Shown in pieces: positions 1-6,720 of a DNA stretch of 64,000 bases. The position numbers were made by a program, and so were the translations under genes. Each line of letters begins with the position of its first letter. Position 1 is the stretch's first letter. The notes beneath the pieces are model-generated. The model made no database searches, had not been told where the DNA came from, and saw only the letters and a program-made list of their open reading frames with translations. The DNA comes from JAAYUH01 sp964640995 (GTDB lineage: Bacteria; Caldisericota; Caldisericia; B22-G15): positions 1-64,000 of the forward strand of contig CAZXJJ010000006.1 of NCBI GenBank assembly GCA_964640995.1, written 5' to 3'.

Positions 1-44
1 GAAGAACTGTTGGAGCAGGTGTTGTTTCAAAACTCATTGAGTAG
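1..44 (+). CDS. tuf: Elongation factor Tu, C-terminal end only (partial)
   Basis: The window opens inside a reading frame that ends with residues RTVGAGVVSKLIE and a TAG stop at 42-44. This is the characteristic C-terminus of EF-Tu, the GTPase that delivers aminoacyl-tRNA to the ribosome. Only about 14 codons are present, so the call rests on this tail and on the neighbours rpmG, tRNA-Trp, secE and nusG, which follow tuf in many bacteria. The rest of the gene lies upstream of the window. Confidence 0.85.
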   Translation, partial: RTVGAGVVSKLIE

Positions 45-51
45 GTGAAAT

Positions 52-201
52 ATGAGAATAATTATTTCTCTTGAATGTACTGAATGTAAAAGAAGGAATT
101 ATACAACAACTAAAAATAAAAATAATGATCCTAATAGATTAGAGTTAAAGAAGTATTGTCCTTGGTGTAAAAAACATACTCTTCATAGGGAGGTGAAGTA
201 G
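52..201 (+). CDS. rpmG: 50S ribosomal protein L33 (zinc-binding form)
   Basis: This 49-residue protein has two CxxC pairs (C9/C12 and C36/C39), the zinc-ribbon form of L33 in the large subunit near the E site. It has the usual short, basic composition and ends in HREVK. The start ATG follows an AGGTGA ribosome binding site that overlaps the tuf stop codon. The TAG stop at 199-201 shares its last two bases with the first two bases of the downstream tRNA-Trp, so an intact mature tRNA and an intact rpmG message cannot come from the same transcript. Its place between tuf and secE is typical. Confidence 0.93.
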   Translation: MRIIISLECTECKRRNYTTTKNKNNDPNRLELKKYCPWCKKHTLHREVK

Positions 202-275
202 GCCCGTAGCTCAACTGGCAGAGCACCGGTCTCCAAAACCGGTTGTTGGGGGTTCAAGTCCCTCCGGGCCTGCCA
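200..275 (+). tRNA. trnW: tRNA-Trp (anticodon CCA)
   Basis: A 76-base cloverleaf: acceptor AGGCCCG pairs with CGGGCCT, the anticodon loop CTCCAAA gives anticodon CCA, the T-loop is GTTCAAGTC, and discriminator G plus an encoded CCA end the gene. It lies inside the tuf-secE operon. Its 5' end overlaps the rpmG stop codon, and its 3' end is 9 bases before the secE start. Confidence 0.96.
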
Positions 276-284
276 TTTTTTAAC

Positions 285-494
285 ATGACAGAAAAGAAGA
301 ATTTGTTTCAAAAGATTAAAGATTTTTTAAAAGAAGTTAGAGTTGAATTTATAACAAGAACTACCTGGCCCTCAAGAGATAGGTTATTAAATTCTTTTGT
401 AACTATTTTAATTTTTATTATTTTCTGGGCTATATTAATTGGTATATTTGATTTTGCCTTTGCTGAATTCTTGAGTTTAATTACCTCAATATAG
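285..494 (+). CDS. secE: Preprotein translocase subunit SecE
   Basis: A 69-residue single-pass membrane protein. It has an amphipathic N-terminal helix with the conserved VEF..R.TWPSR stretch (about residues 19-31) followed by one transmembrane segment (about 37-60). SecE clamps SecY in the Sec translocon of the inner membrane. I chose ATG 285 because the frame upstream of it runs through tRNA-Trp. The ATG lies only 9 bases after the tRNA CCA end and has no Shine-Dalgarno sequence, so processing of the tRNA would leave an almost leaderless message. nusG follows, as usual. Confidence 0.94.
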   Translation: MTEKKNLFQKIKDFLKEVRVEFITRTTWPSRDRLLNSFVTILIFIIFWAILIGIFDFAFAEFLSLITSI

Positions 495-501
495 TTTTAT
501 T

Positions 502-1062
502 ATGAAGAAAGAAGATTTAGTAGAGGAAAAAGAGAAAAAACAGAAAAGGTGGTATATAGTACACACCTACTCTGGAATGGAAGAAAAAGTTAAAAAGAAT
601 CTCGAACAGAGTATAGATGCACATAATATGCATGATAGAATTTTTAGAGTAGAGGTCCCAGTAGATTGGAAAGTAAAATTAAAAGACGGAAAAAGGCAAA
701 TTGTTCCTGAAAAGGTTTATCCAGGATATGTACTTGTTGAAATGATAATGGATGACGATACTTGGTATGTTGTTAGAAATACTCCAGGTGTACTTGGTTT
801 TGTTGGTGGAGGAGGTAAACCAACTCCTCTAACAGAGGAAGAGGTAAGAGTTATAATGAATAGAATTGGAATTGAAGAAGCAAAAGCACAACTTACATTT
901 TCTATTGGTGATACAGTAAGAGTTATTGGAGGGCCTTTTGACCAGATGATTGGAAAAGTGGAAGATATATACGAAGAAAAAGAAAAGGCTAAAGTTAGAC
1001 TATCAATATTTGGTAGAGATATACCAGTTGAGATAGATTTTATACACTTAGAAAAGATTTAA
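502..1062 (+). CDS. nusG: Transcription termination/antitermination protein NusG
   Basis: At 186 residues this is the normal NusG size. It has a charged N-terminal tail, an NGN domain starting at WYIVHTYSGMEEKVKKNL (from about residue 17), and a C-terminal KOW domain with GDTVRVIGGPF (about 134-145). NusG binds the RNA polymerase clamp and links it to Rho or to the ribosome. It follows secE by 7 bases and precedes the L11/L1 operon. The start ATG lacks a clear Shine-Dalgarno sequence, so it may be translated by coupling to secE. Confidence 0.97.
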   Translation: MKKEDLVEEKEKKQKRWYIVHTYSGMEEKVKKNLEQSIDAHNMHDRIFRVEVPVDWKVKLKDGKRQIVPEKVYPGYVLVEMIMDDDTWYVVRNTPGVLGFVGGGGKPTPLTEEEVRVIMNRIGIEEAKAQLTFSIGDTVRVIGGPFDQMIGKVEDIYEEKEKAKVRLSIFGRDIPVEIDFIHLEKI

Positions 1063-1075
1063 GGAGGTTAATTAT

Positions 1076-1501
1076 ATGGCAAAAGAGATTGAAGCAATGA
1101 TAAAACTACAAATACCAGCTGGAAAAGCAACTCCAGCACCACCTATTGGTCCTGCTCTTGGACAGAAGGGTATTAATATTATGCAGTTTTGCAATGAATT
1201 TAATCAAAAAACAAAAGATCAAGATGGAATTATATTGCCAGTTATAATTACAGTTTATAAAGACAAAAGTTTTACATTTGAAATAAAAACTCCACCAGTT
1301 TCGGAATTAATCAAAAGAACATTAAAAATTGAAAAAGGTTCAGGAGAACCAAACAAAAATAAAGTTGGAAGATTAACAAAAAAACAGATAAGAGAAATTG
1401 CAGAAAAGAAATTGAAAGATCTTAATACAGATGATATTGAAGCAGCAATGAGGATAGTTGAAGGTACAGCAAGAAGCATGGGAGTTGAGGTAGAAAGGTA
1501 G
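1076..1501 (+). CDS. rplK: 50S ribosomal protein L11
   Basis: This 141-residue protein has the L11 N-terminal domain with TPAPPIGPALGQKGINIMQF (about 19-38) and the C-terminal rRNA-binding domain ending GTARSMGVEV. L11 binds 23S rRNA at the GTPase-associated centre and takes part in factor binding and stringent response signalling. A strong AAGGAGGT ribosome binding site precedes the ATG. It is in the conserved nusG-rplK-rplA order. Confidence 0.98.
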   Translation: MAKEIEAMIKLQIPAGKATPAPPIGPALGQKGINIMQFCNEFNQKTKDQDGIILPVIITVYKDKSFTFEIKTPPVSELIKRTLKIEKGSGEPNKNKVGRLTKKQIREIAEKKLKDLNTDDIEAAMRIVEGTARSMGVEVER

Positions 1502-1512
1502 GTGATAAAGAA

Positions 1513-2211
1513 ATGAGTAAAAGATACGAAGCATTACTTTCAAAGATTGAAAAAGGAAAGACCTATGACCCAAATGAGGCATTCAAATTAATTAAAGAAC
1601 TTGGTACAGCAAAATTTGACGAGAGTGTAGAGATTCATATAAAATTAAACATTGATCCAAAACAAACTGATCAAACTGTTAGAGGTTCTGTTCTTTTGCC
1701 TCATGGTATTGGTAAAACAAAAAGAGTTCTTGCGTTTGTAAGAGGAGACAAAATAAAAGAAGCAGAAGAAGCTGGTGCAGATTATATAGGAGATCAAGAA
1801 ACAATTGATAAAATTTTAAATGGTTGGTTTGAGTTTGATGCAGTAGTTGCAACTCCAGATATGATGCCAGTTATTTCTAAACTTGGAAAAGTTTTAGGAC
1901 CAAGAGGACTCATGCCAAATGCAAAAGCAGGAACAGTTACCCAGGATATTGGTAGAGTTATCAAAGAGATAAAAATGGGTAAAATTGAATTTAAAACAGA
2001 TAAACTTGGTAATATACATACAATAATAGGTAAAGTTAGTTTTGACGAAGAAAAATTAAAAGAAAACTTTATTGCTTTAGTTGATGCAATTTTAAAAGCA
2101 AGACCTCCATCTGTGAAGGGCCAATATATAAAATCAATTTATATAACAACAACTATGGGCCCTTCAATTAAATTAGATACTCTTAAAGTTTTAAATTTAA
2201 TTGGAAAGTAA
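1513..2211 (+). CDS. rplA: 50S ribosomal protein L1
   Basis: At 232 residues this is full-length L1. Diagnostic stretches are LGKVLGPRGLMPNAKAGTV (about 126-144) and the C-terminal IKSIYITTTMGPSIKLD. L1 forms the mobile L1 stalk that helps release deacylated tRNA, and in many bacteria it represses its own L11-L1 operon. The gene follows rplK by 11 bases. The L10 leader starts directly after its stop codon. Confidence 0.98.
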   Translation: MSKRYEALLSKIEKGKTYDPNEAFKLIKELGTAKFDESVEIHIKLNIDPKQTDQTVRGSVLLPHGIGKTKRVLAFVRGDKIKEAEEAGADYIGDQETIDKILNGWFEFDAVVATPDMMPVISKLGKVLGPRGLMPNAKAGTVTQDIGRVIKEIKMGKIEFKTDKLGNIHTIIGKVSFDEEKLKENFIALVDAILKARPPSVKGQYIKSIYITTTMGPSIKLDTLKVLNLIGK

Positions 2212-2310
2212 GCCTGAGATAGTGGGTGCCTTTTGGCTTAATGTTTATCGCCCACCGAGGCAGGGAAAAGTTAAAGAGTTTTCTCTTGTCCTTCGGTGGA
2301 AGGACTTTTT
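2212..2310 (+). promoter_or_regulatory. Ribosomal protein L10 leader (rplJL autoregulatory RNA)
   Basis: The 117-base gap between rplA and rplJ folds as an L10 leader. GCCT at 2212-2215 can pair with AGGC at 2258-2261, enclosing the stem GTGGG (2222-2226) / CCCAC (2251-2255), with an internal CTTAATG-type loop and the CCGAGG motif of this RNA family. In known examples the L10-L12 complex binds here to reduce its own synthesis. The attenuator hairpin at 2288-2310 lies just downstream. Location and motif order make this a good match, but I ran no covariance search. Confidence 0.85.
2288..2310 (+). terminator. Intrinsic terminator / attenuator of the L10 leader
   Basis: A perfect 7-base-pair stem GTCCTTC / GAAGGAC with a GGTG loop is followed at once by five T residues (2306-2310). 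It ends about 7 bases before the rplJ ribosome binding site, so it would stop transcription before rplJ when the leader is in its repressing state. Confidence 0.75.
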
Positions 2311-2328
2311 AATTTTAGGAGGATAAAG

Positions 2329-2850
2329 ATGATAACAAAAGAAAAGAAACTTGATCTCTTAAATGAAATAGAAAAAAAGTTAGATGAGACAAAGATTGTT
2401 GTTTTTACTACATTTAATGAGCTTCCGGTTTCAGAAATATTACCCCTTAGAAGAGATTTAAAATCAAAAAAAGGTGAGTTTAAGGTTTACAAAAATACTT
2501 TGTTGAAAAAAGTATTAGAGAAAAAAAGTTTAAAAGTAAATGATTCAATATTTAATGGAACAACTGCTGTTGTTTTTGCATATGAAGATCCTTTTCAAAT
2601 ATTAAAAAGTGTAAGTGATTATTCAAGAACTCATAGAAAAAATTTTGATATCAAAGGTGGAATTTTTGGTAAAACAATCTTATCAAAAGATGATATCACC
2701 TCATTATCAACAATTTCATCTGTTAATGAAGTTTATGGAAAACTTGTTTACTCATTAAAATCACCTTTAATGAGAATTTCATATATATTAAAATCTCCAA
2801 TAATAAGGCTTATTAATGCCTTAAATGAGATTAAAAGTAAGAAAGAATAA
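2329..2850 (+). CDS. rplJ: 50S ribosomal protein L10
   Basis: A 173-residue L10, which anchors the L7/L12 stalk on 23S rRNA. It shows the N-terminal globular fold with FTTFNELPVSEILPLRRDL and VYKNTLLKKVL, and a C-terminal helix that carries L12 dimers. I chose ATG 2329 because AGGAGG lies 6 bases before it and the frame upstream runs back into the attenuator hairpin. It forms the stalk operon with rplL and is controlled by the leader just before it. Confidence 0.96.
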   Translation: MITKEKKLDLLNEIEKKLDETKIVVFTTFNELPVSEILPLRRDLKSKKGEFKVYKNTLLKKVLEKKSLKVNDSIFNGTTAVVFAYEDPFQILKSVSDYSRTHRKNFDIKGGIFGKTILSKDDITSLSTISSVNEVYGKLVYSLKSPLMRISYILKSPIIRLINALNEIKSKKE

Positions 2851-2864
2851 AGGAGGAATGAAGA

Positions 2865-3245
2865 ATGACTAAAGAGGAACTTTTAGAAGCAATTGAAAAA
2901 ATGAGTGTTGTAGAGCTTATTGAGTTTGTTAAAGCAATCGAAGAAAAATTTGGTGTATCAGGAATGCCAATGGCAGTACCAATGGCAGGAGTACCTCAAG
3001 CACAACAACAAGCAGGTTCTCAAGAAGCAGAAAAGACAACTTTTGATGTTGTTTTAACAAGTGTAGGTCAGGCTAAAATTCAAGTTATAAAAGTTTTAAG
3101 AGAAACACTTAATGTTTCATTAAAAGAAGCAAATGATCTTGTATCAACAACACCACAAGTTATTAAGAAAGGTTTAAGTAAAGAAGAGGCAGAGGATCTT
3201 AAAAACAAACTTTCCGCTGTTGGTGCAACAGTGGAAATTAAATAA
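2865..3245 (+). CDS. rplL: 50S ribosomal protein L7/L12
   Basis: A 126-residue L12. It has an N-terminal dimerisation helix pair, a flexible hinge rich in Met, Ala, Pro and Gln (about residues 43-62), and a C-terminal domain with FDVVLTSVGQAKIQVIKVLRE and the lysine-rich factor-binding face. L12 recruits translational GTPases to the ribosome. An AAGGAGG site precedes the ATG. A hairpin follows the stop codon before rpoB. Confidence 0.97.
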   Translation: MTKEELLEAIEKMSVVELIEFVKAIEEKFGVSGMPMAVPMAGVPQAQQQAGSQEAEKTTFDVVLTSVGQAKIQVIKVLRETLNVSLKEANDLVSTTPQVIKKGLSKEEAEDLKNKLSAVGATVEIK

Positions 3246-3248
3246 TTT

Positions 3249-3280
3249 GAACCCCGAAATTTTTCGGGGTTCTCTTTTAT
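3249..3280 (+). terminator. rplL-rpoB intercistronic hairpin (attenuator-like)
   Basis: A perfect 11-base-pair inverted repeat GAACCCCGAAA / TTTCGGGGTTC (3249-3259 and 3262-3272) is followed by a T-rich but interrupted tail, TCTTTTAT. It resembles a partial terminator or RNase III site, which would let the stalk proteins be made in excess over RNA polymerase. Confidence 0.7.
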
Positions 3281-3294
3281 AAACTGGAGATATT

Positions 3295-6200
3295 ATGGAG
3301 ATTAAAGAAGTTATAAACTTCAATAAATTTTTATTTTCTAATTTTGAAATACCTGATTTATTACAATTTCAAAAAGATTCTTTTAATAATTTTATTACCA
3401 AAAAAATTCCAAAACTTCTAGATGAAATTTCTCCTGTTGATACACCAAAAGCAATGGTTGAGTTTTTTGATCCCAAGGTTTTTCCTCCTGAACTTTCAGT
3501 CGATGAGTGTAAGGAAAGGAAATTAACATATGCAGGAACACTAAAAGCAAAGGTAAGAATAACAAATAAAAGAACTGGAGAGATAAAGGAACAAGATGTT
3601 TTTTTAGGTGAAATACCTTATATTACACCACATGGTTCTTTTATATTTAATGGTGCAGAAAGAACGGTTGTTTCACAATTAATAAGAGCACCTGGTGTAT
3701 ATTTCACAAAACCATCTTCTGCTCATTCAGGAAGAGTACTTTTTGAAGCAAGACTTATACCCGAAAGAGGAACTTGGTTTATTTTTGAAGTTGAATCAAC
3801 TAATACTCTTGTTATCAGATTAAATAAAGGTTCTAGAAAATTATATTTTCCTACTATTTTAAGAGTTTTTAAAGAATTGAGCGATGAAGAGATAATGGAT
3901 CTTTTTAGAGAAAAAAGAAAAATAAAAATAAATGTTAATGAACTTGAAAAAAATATTCCATGTTCTTTTGCTGAAAATATTTATGATCCTACTACTGGTG
4001 AGATACTTTATTATGAGGGAGAAGATATAACAAAAGAAAAAATCAATACTCTTTTTGAATTAGGTATAAACAGTTTAGAAATTTATAAAGATGTTGTAGA
4101 CATTATTATTAAAAAAACACTTGAAAAGGATACAAATAAGACTCAAGAAGATGCAATACTTGATATCTACAGAAAATTGAGACCTGGCGAAAGGGTCCTT
4201 TTAGAATCAGCAAAAAACTTAATTTATATAACATTTTTTGATACAAAAAGAAATTATATTTCAGATGTTGGAAGGCATAAAATAAATCAAAAATTTGGAT
4301 TATCGCTAAAAGATAATATTGTTACTTTTGATGATATTGTTGCAATAATAAAACATGCAATAAAAGTAAAAAATGGATTTGAAAAACTTGACGATATAGA
4401 CCACCTTGGAAATAGATATGTCAGAGGAGTTGGAGAATTAATGGAAGTAAATATGAGATATGGACTCCTCAGAATGGTAAAAGTTATGAAGGGTAGAATT
4501 AGTACTTATTCTGAAGATATGTTTACAGCACAACATCTTGTAAATTCTAAACCAATCACAGCATCATTACAAAGTTTCTTTGGAACAGGACAACTATCAC
4601 AATTTATGGAGCAAACAAATCCTCTTTCTTCTCTTACTCACAAAAGAAGGCTATCTTCAATGGGACCTGGAGGATTAACTAGAGAAACAGCAGGTCTTGA
4701 AGTAAGAGATATTCATTCGTCTCATTATGGAAGAATTTGTCCAATAGAAACACCAGAAGGTCAAAATATTGGTTTAATAAATTCTTTGACTGTTTATTCA
4801 AAAATAAATGAATATGGATTCATAACAACTCCATATAGAAAAGTTATTAATGGTAAATTAACTGATGAGATTGTTTATCTTGAAGCACTTGAAGAAGAAA
4901 ATTATTATATAGCACAGGCAAATACACCAGTTAATAAAAAGGGACAGTTATTAAGAGATGAAAAAGGTAATTTATTAAATGATGGTTTTGCAACTGGAAG
5001 ATATAAAGGTGAAGTAGTTGAAAAGATACCTCTTGAAAAAATTCAATTTATAGAGATATCTCCTCTTCAAGTTTTTTCAGTTTCGGCATCATTAATTCCA
5101 TTTTTGGATCATGATGATGCTAATAGGGCGCTTATGGGTTGTAACATGCAAAGACAAGCAGTGCCTCTTCTTTTCCCTGAGCCACCTATTGTAGGAACTG
5201 GTATGGAAAAAGTTGTAGCAAAACATGATCCAAGTATAGTAATTTCAGAATTTGATGGAGTCATTAAAGAGGTCTCTGCAGATAAAATAGTTATAAAAAA
5301 TAAAAAAGAAGAAAGAGTTTATGTGTTAAAGAAATTTGCAAGATCTAATCAAGATACTTGTATAAATTCAAGACCAATTGTTAAAAAGGGTGATACTGTA
5401 AAAAAAGGAGACATAATTGCTGATGGACAAGCAATAAAAGACGGAGTTTTATCTTTAGGAAGAAACCTTCTTGTTGCATATCTTCCATGGAGAGGATATA
5501 ACTATCAAGATGCTATATTAATAAGTGAAAGATTAGTAAAAGATGATGTATACACATCGATTCATATTAAAGAATATATTACAACTGTAAGAGAGACTAA
5601 GGCAGGACCAGAAATTTTAACAAAAGATATACCAAATGTTGATGAATCAGAATTAAGAAATCTAACAGAAGAGGGAATTGTTAGAATTGGTGCAGAAGTT
5701 AAGCCAGGTGATATTCTTGTAGGTAAACTTGCGCCAAAAGCTGAAGTTGATACTTCTCCTGAATCAAAAATTTGGAGAGCAATGTTTGGAGAGAAAGGAA
5801 AGGATGTTGTAGATAACTCATTAAGACTTCCTCCTGGTGAATTTGGAACTGTTATTTTAACAAAAATTTATTCAAAAGATAAAGGAGATGAACTACCTGT
5901 TGGAATAGAAAAACTTGTTAAAGTTCTTGTTGCACAGAAAAGAAAAATAATGGTTGGTGATAAGATAGCAGGTAGACATGGAAATAAGGGAGTTGTTGCT
6001 GCAATACTTCCTGAGGAAGACATGCCATTTAGAGAAGATGGAACACCAATAGATATAGTTTTATCTCCACTATCTGTTCCATCAAGAATGAATATCGGTC
6101 AAACCCTTGAGACGATGCTTGGTTATGCAGCATATAAATTAGGACTTAGAGTTGAAATTCCAATTTTCTCTTCTCCTACAGAAGAAGAAGTTGAAGAATG

Positions 6201-6720
6201 GTTAAAAAAGGCTGGATTAGATATCAATAGCAAAGAAGTTCTATATGATGGATATACAGGTGAACCATTTAAAACAAAGGTATTAGTTGGTAATGCTTAT
6301 ATAATGAAACTTAATCACCTTGTTCTTGATAAAGTTCATGCAAGATCAACTGGAACATACTCTCTTGTTACGCAACAACCTCTTGGTGGAAAATCTCAAT
6401 TTGGAGGTCAAAGATTAGGTGAAATGGAAGTTTGGGCTCTTGAAGCATATGGAGCAGCAAATTTATTGCAGGAAATGTTAACTGTTAAATCTGACGATAT
6501 TGAAGGAAGAAGAAAAGCATATGAAAGCATAGTTAAGGGAAAAGATATTGAAGAGGTTGGAATTCCAGAATCATTTAAGGTTTTAGTGAGAGAATTAAGA
6601 GGTTTAGGTATAAATATAAAAACTATTCCTGATTTTGAAAAGAAAGAAGAGAAAAAAGAAGTCAAATTTTTCTTACCAACCAGAAAAAGAAAGAATAAAA
6701 AGAAAGAGGTGAGTCAATGA
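3295..6720 (+). CDS. rpoB: DNA-directed RNA polymerase subunit beta
   Basis: This 1141-residue beta subunit is close to the Gram-positive size and lacks the large insertions of proteobacterial RpoB. It carries the rifampicin-region motif GTGQLSQFMEQTNPLSSLTH (about 429-448) and the C-terminal block GGKSQFGGQRLGEMEVWALE that contacts beta prime. A small unit near residues 230-260 (TTGEILYYEGEDITKEKI) resembles the segments repeated in RpoC here. The Lys/Glu-rich tail (about 1110-1141) is unusual. The stop overlaps the start of an EF-G paralogue rather than leading into rpoC. Confidence 0.99.
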   Translation: MEIKEVINFNKFLFSNFEIPDLLQFQKDSFNNFITKKIPKLLDEISPVDTPKAMVEFFDPKVFPPELSVDECKERKLTYAGTLKAKVRITNKRTGEIKEQDVFLGEIPYITPHGSFIFNGAERTVVSQLIRAPGVYFTKPSSAHSGRVLFEARLIPERGTWFIFEVESTNTLVIRLNKGSRKLYFPTILRVFKELSDEEIMDLFREKRKIKINVNELEKNIPCSFAENIYDPTTGEILYYEGEDITKEKINTLFELGINSLEIYKDVVDIIIKKTLEKDTNKTQEDAILDIYRKLRPGERVLLESAKNLIYITFFDTKRNYISDVGRHKINQKFGLSLKDNIVTFDDIVAIIKHAIKVKNGFEKLDDIDHLGNRYVRGVGELMEVNMRYGLLRMVKVMKGRISTYSEDMFTAQHLVNSKPITASLQSFFGTGQLSQFMEQTNPLSSLTHKRRLSSMGPGGLTRETAGLEVRDIHSSHYGRICPIETPEGQNIGLINSLTVYSKINEYGFITTPYRKVINGKLTDEIVYLEALEEENYYIAQANTPVNKKGQLLRDEKGNLLNDGFATGRYKGEVVEKIPLEKIQFIEISPLQVFSVSASLIPFLDHDDANRALMGCNMQRQAVPLLFPEPPIVGTGMEKVVAKHDPSIVISEFDGVIKEVSADKIVIKNKKEERVYVLKKFARSNQDTCINSRPIVKKGDTVKKGDIIADGQAIKDGVLSLGRNLLVAYLPWRGYNYQDAILISERLVKDDVYTSIHIKEYITTVRETKAGPEILTKDIPNVDESELRNLTEEGIVRIGAEVKPGDILVGKLAPKAEVDTSPESKIWRAMFGEKGKDVVDNSLRLPPGEFGTVILTKIYSKDKGDELPVGIEKLVKVLVAQKRKIMVGDKIAGRHGNKGVVAAILPEEDMPFREDGTPIDIVLSPLSVPSRMNIGQTLETMLGYAAYKLGLRVEIPIFSSPTEEEVEEWLKKAGLDINSKEVLYDGYTGEPFKTKVLVGNAYIMKLNHLVLDKVHARSTGTYSLVTQQPLGGKSQFGGQRLGEMEVWALEAYGAANLLQEMLTVKSDDIEGRRKAYESIVKGKDIEEVGIPESFKVLVRELRGLGINIKTIPDFEKKEEKKEVKFFLPTRKRKNKKKEVSQ

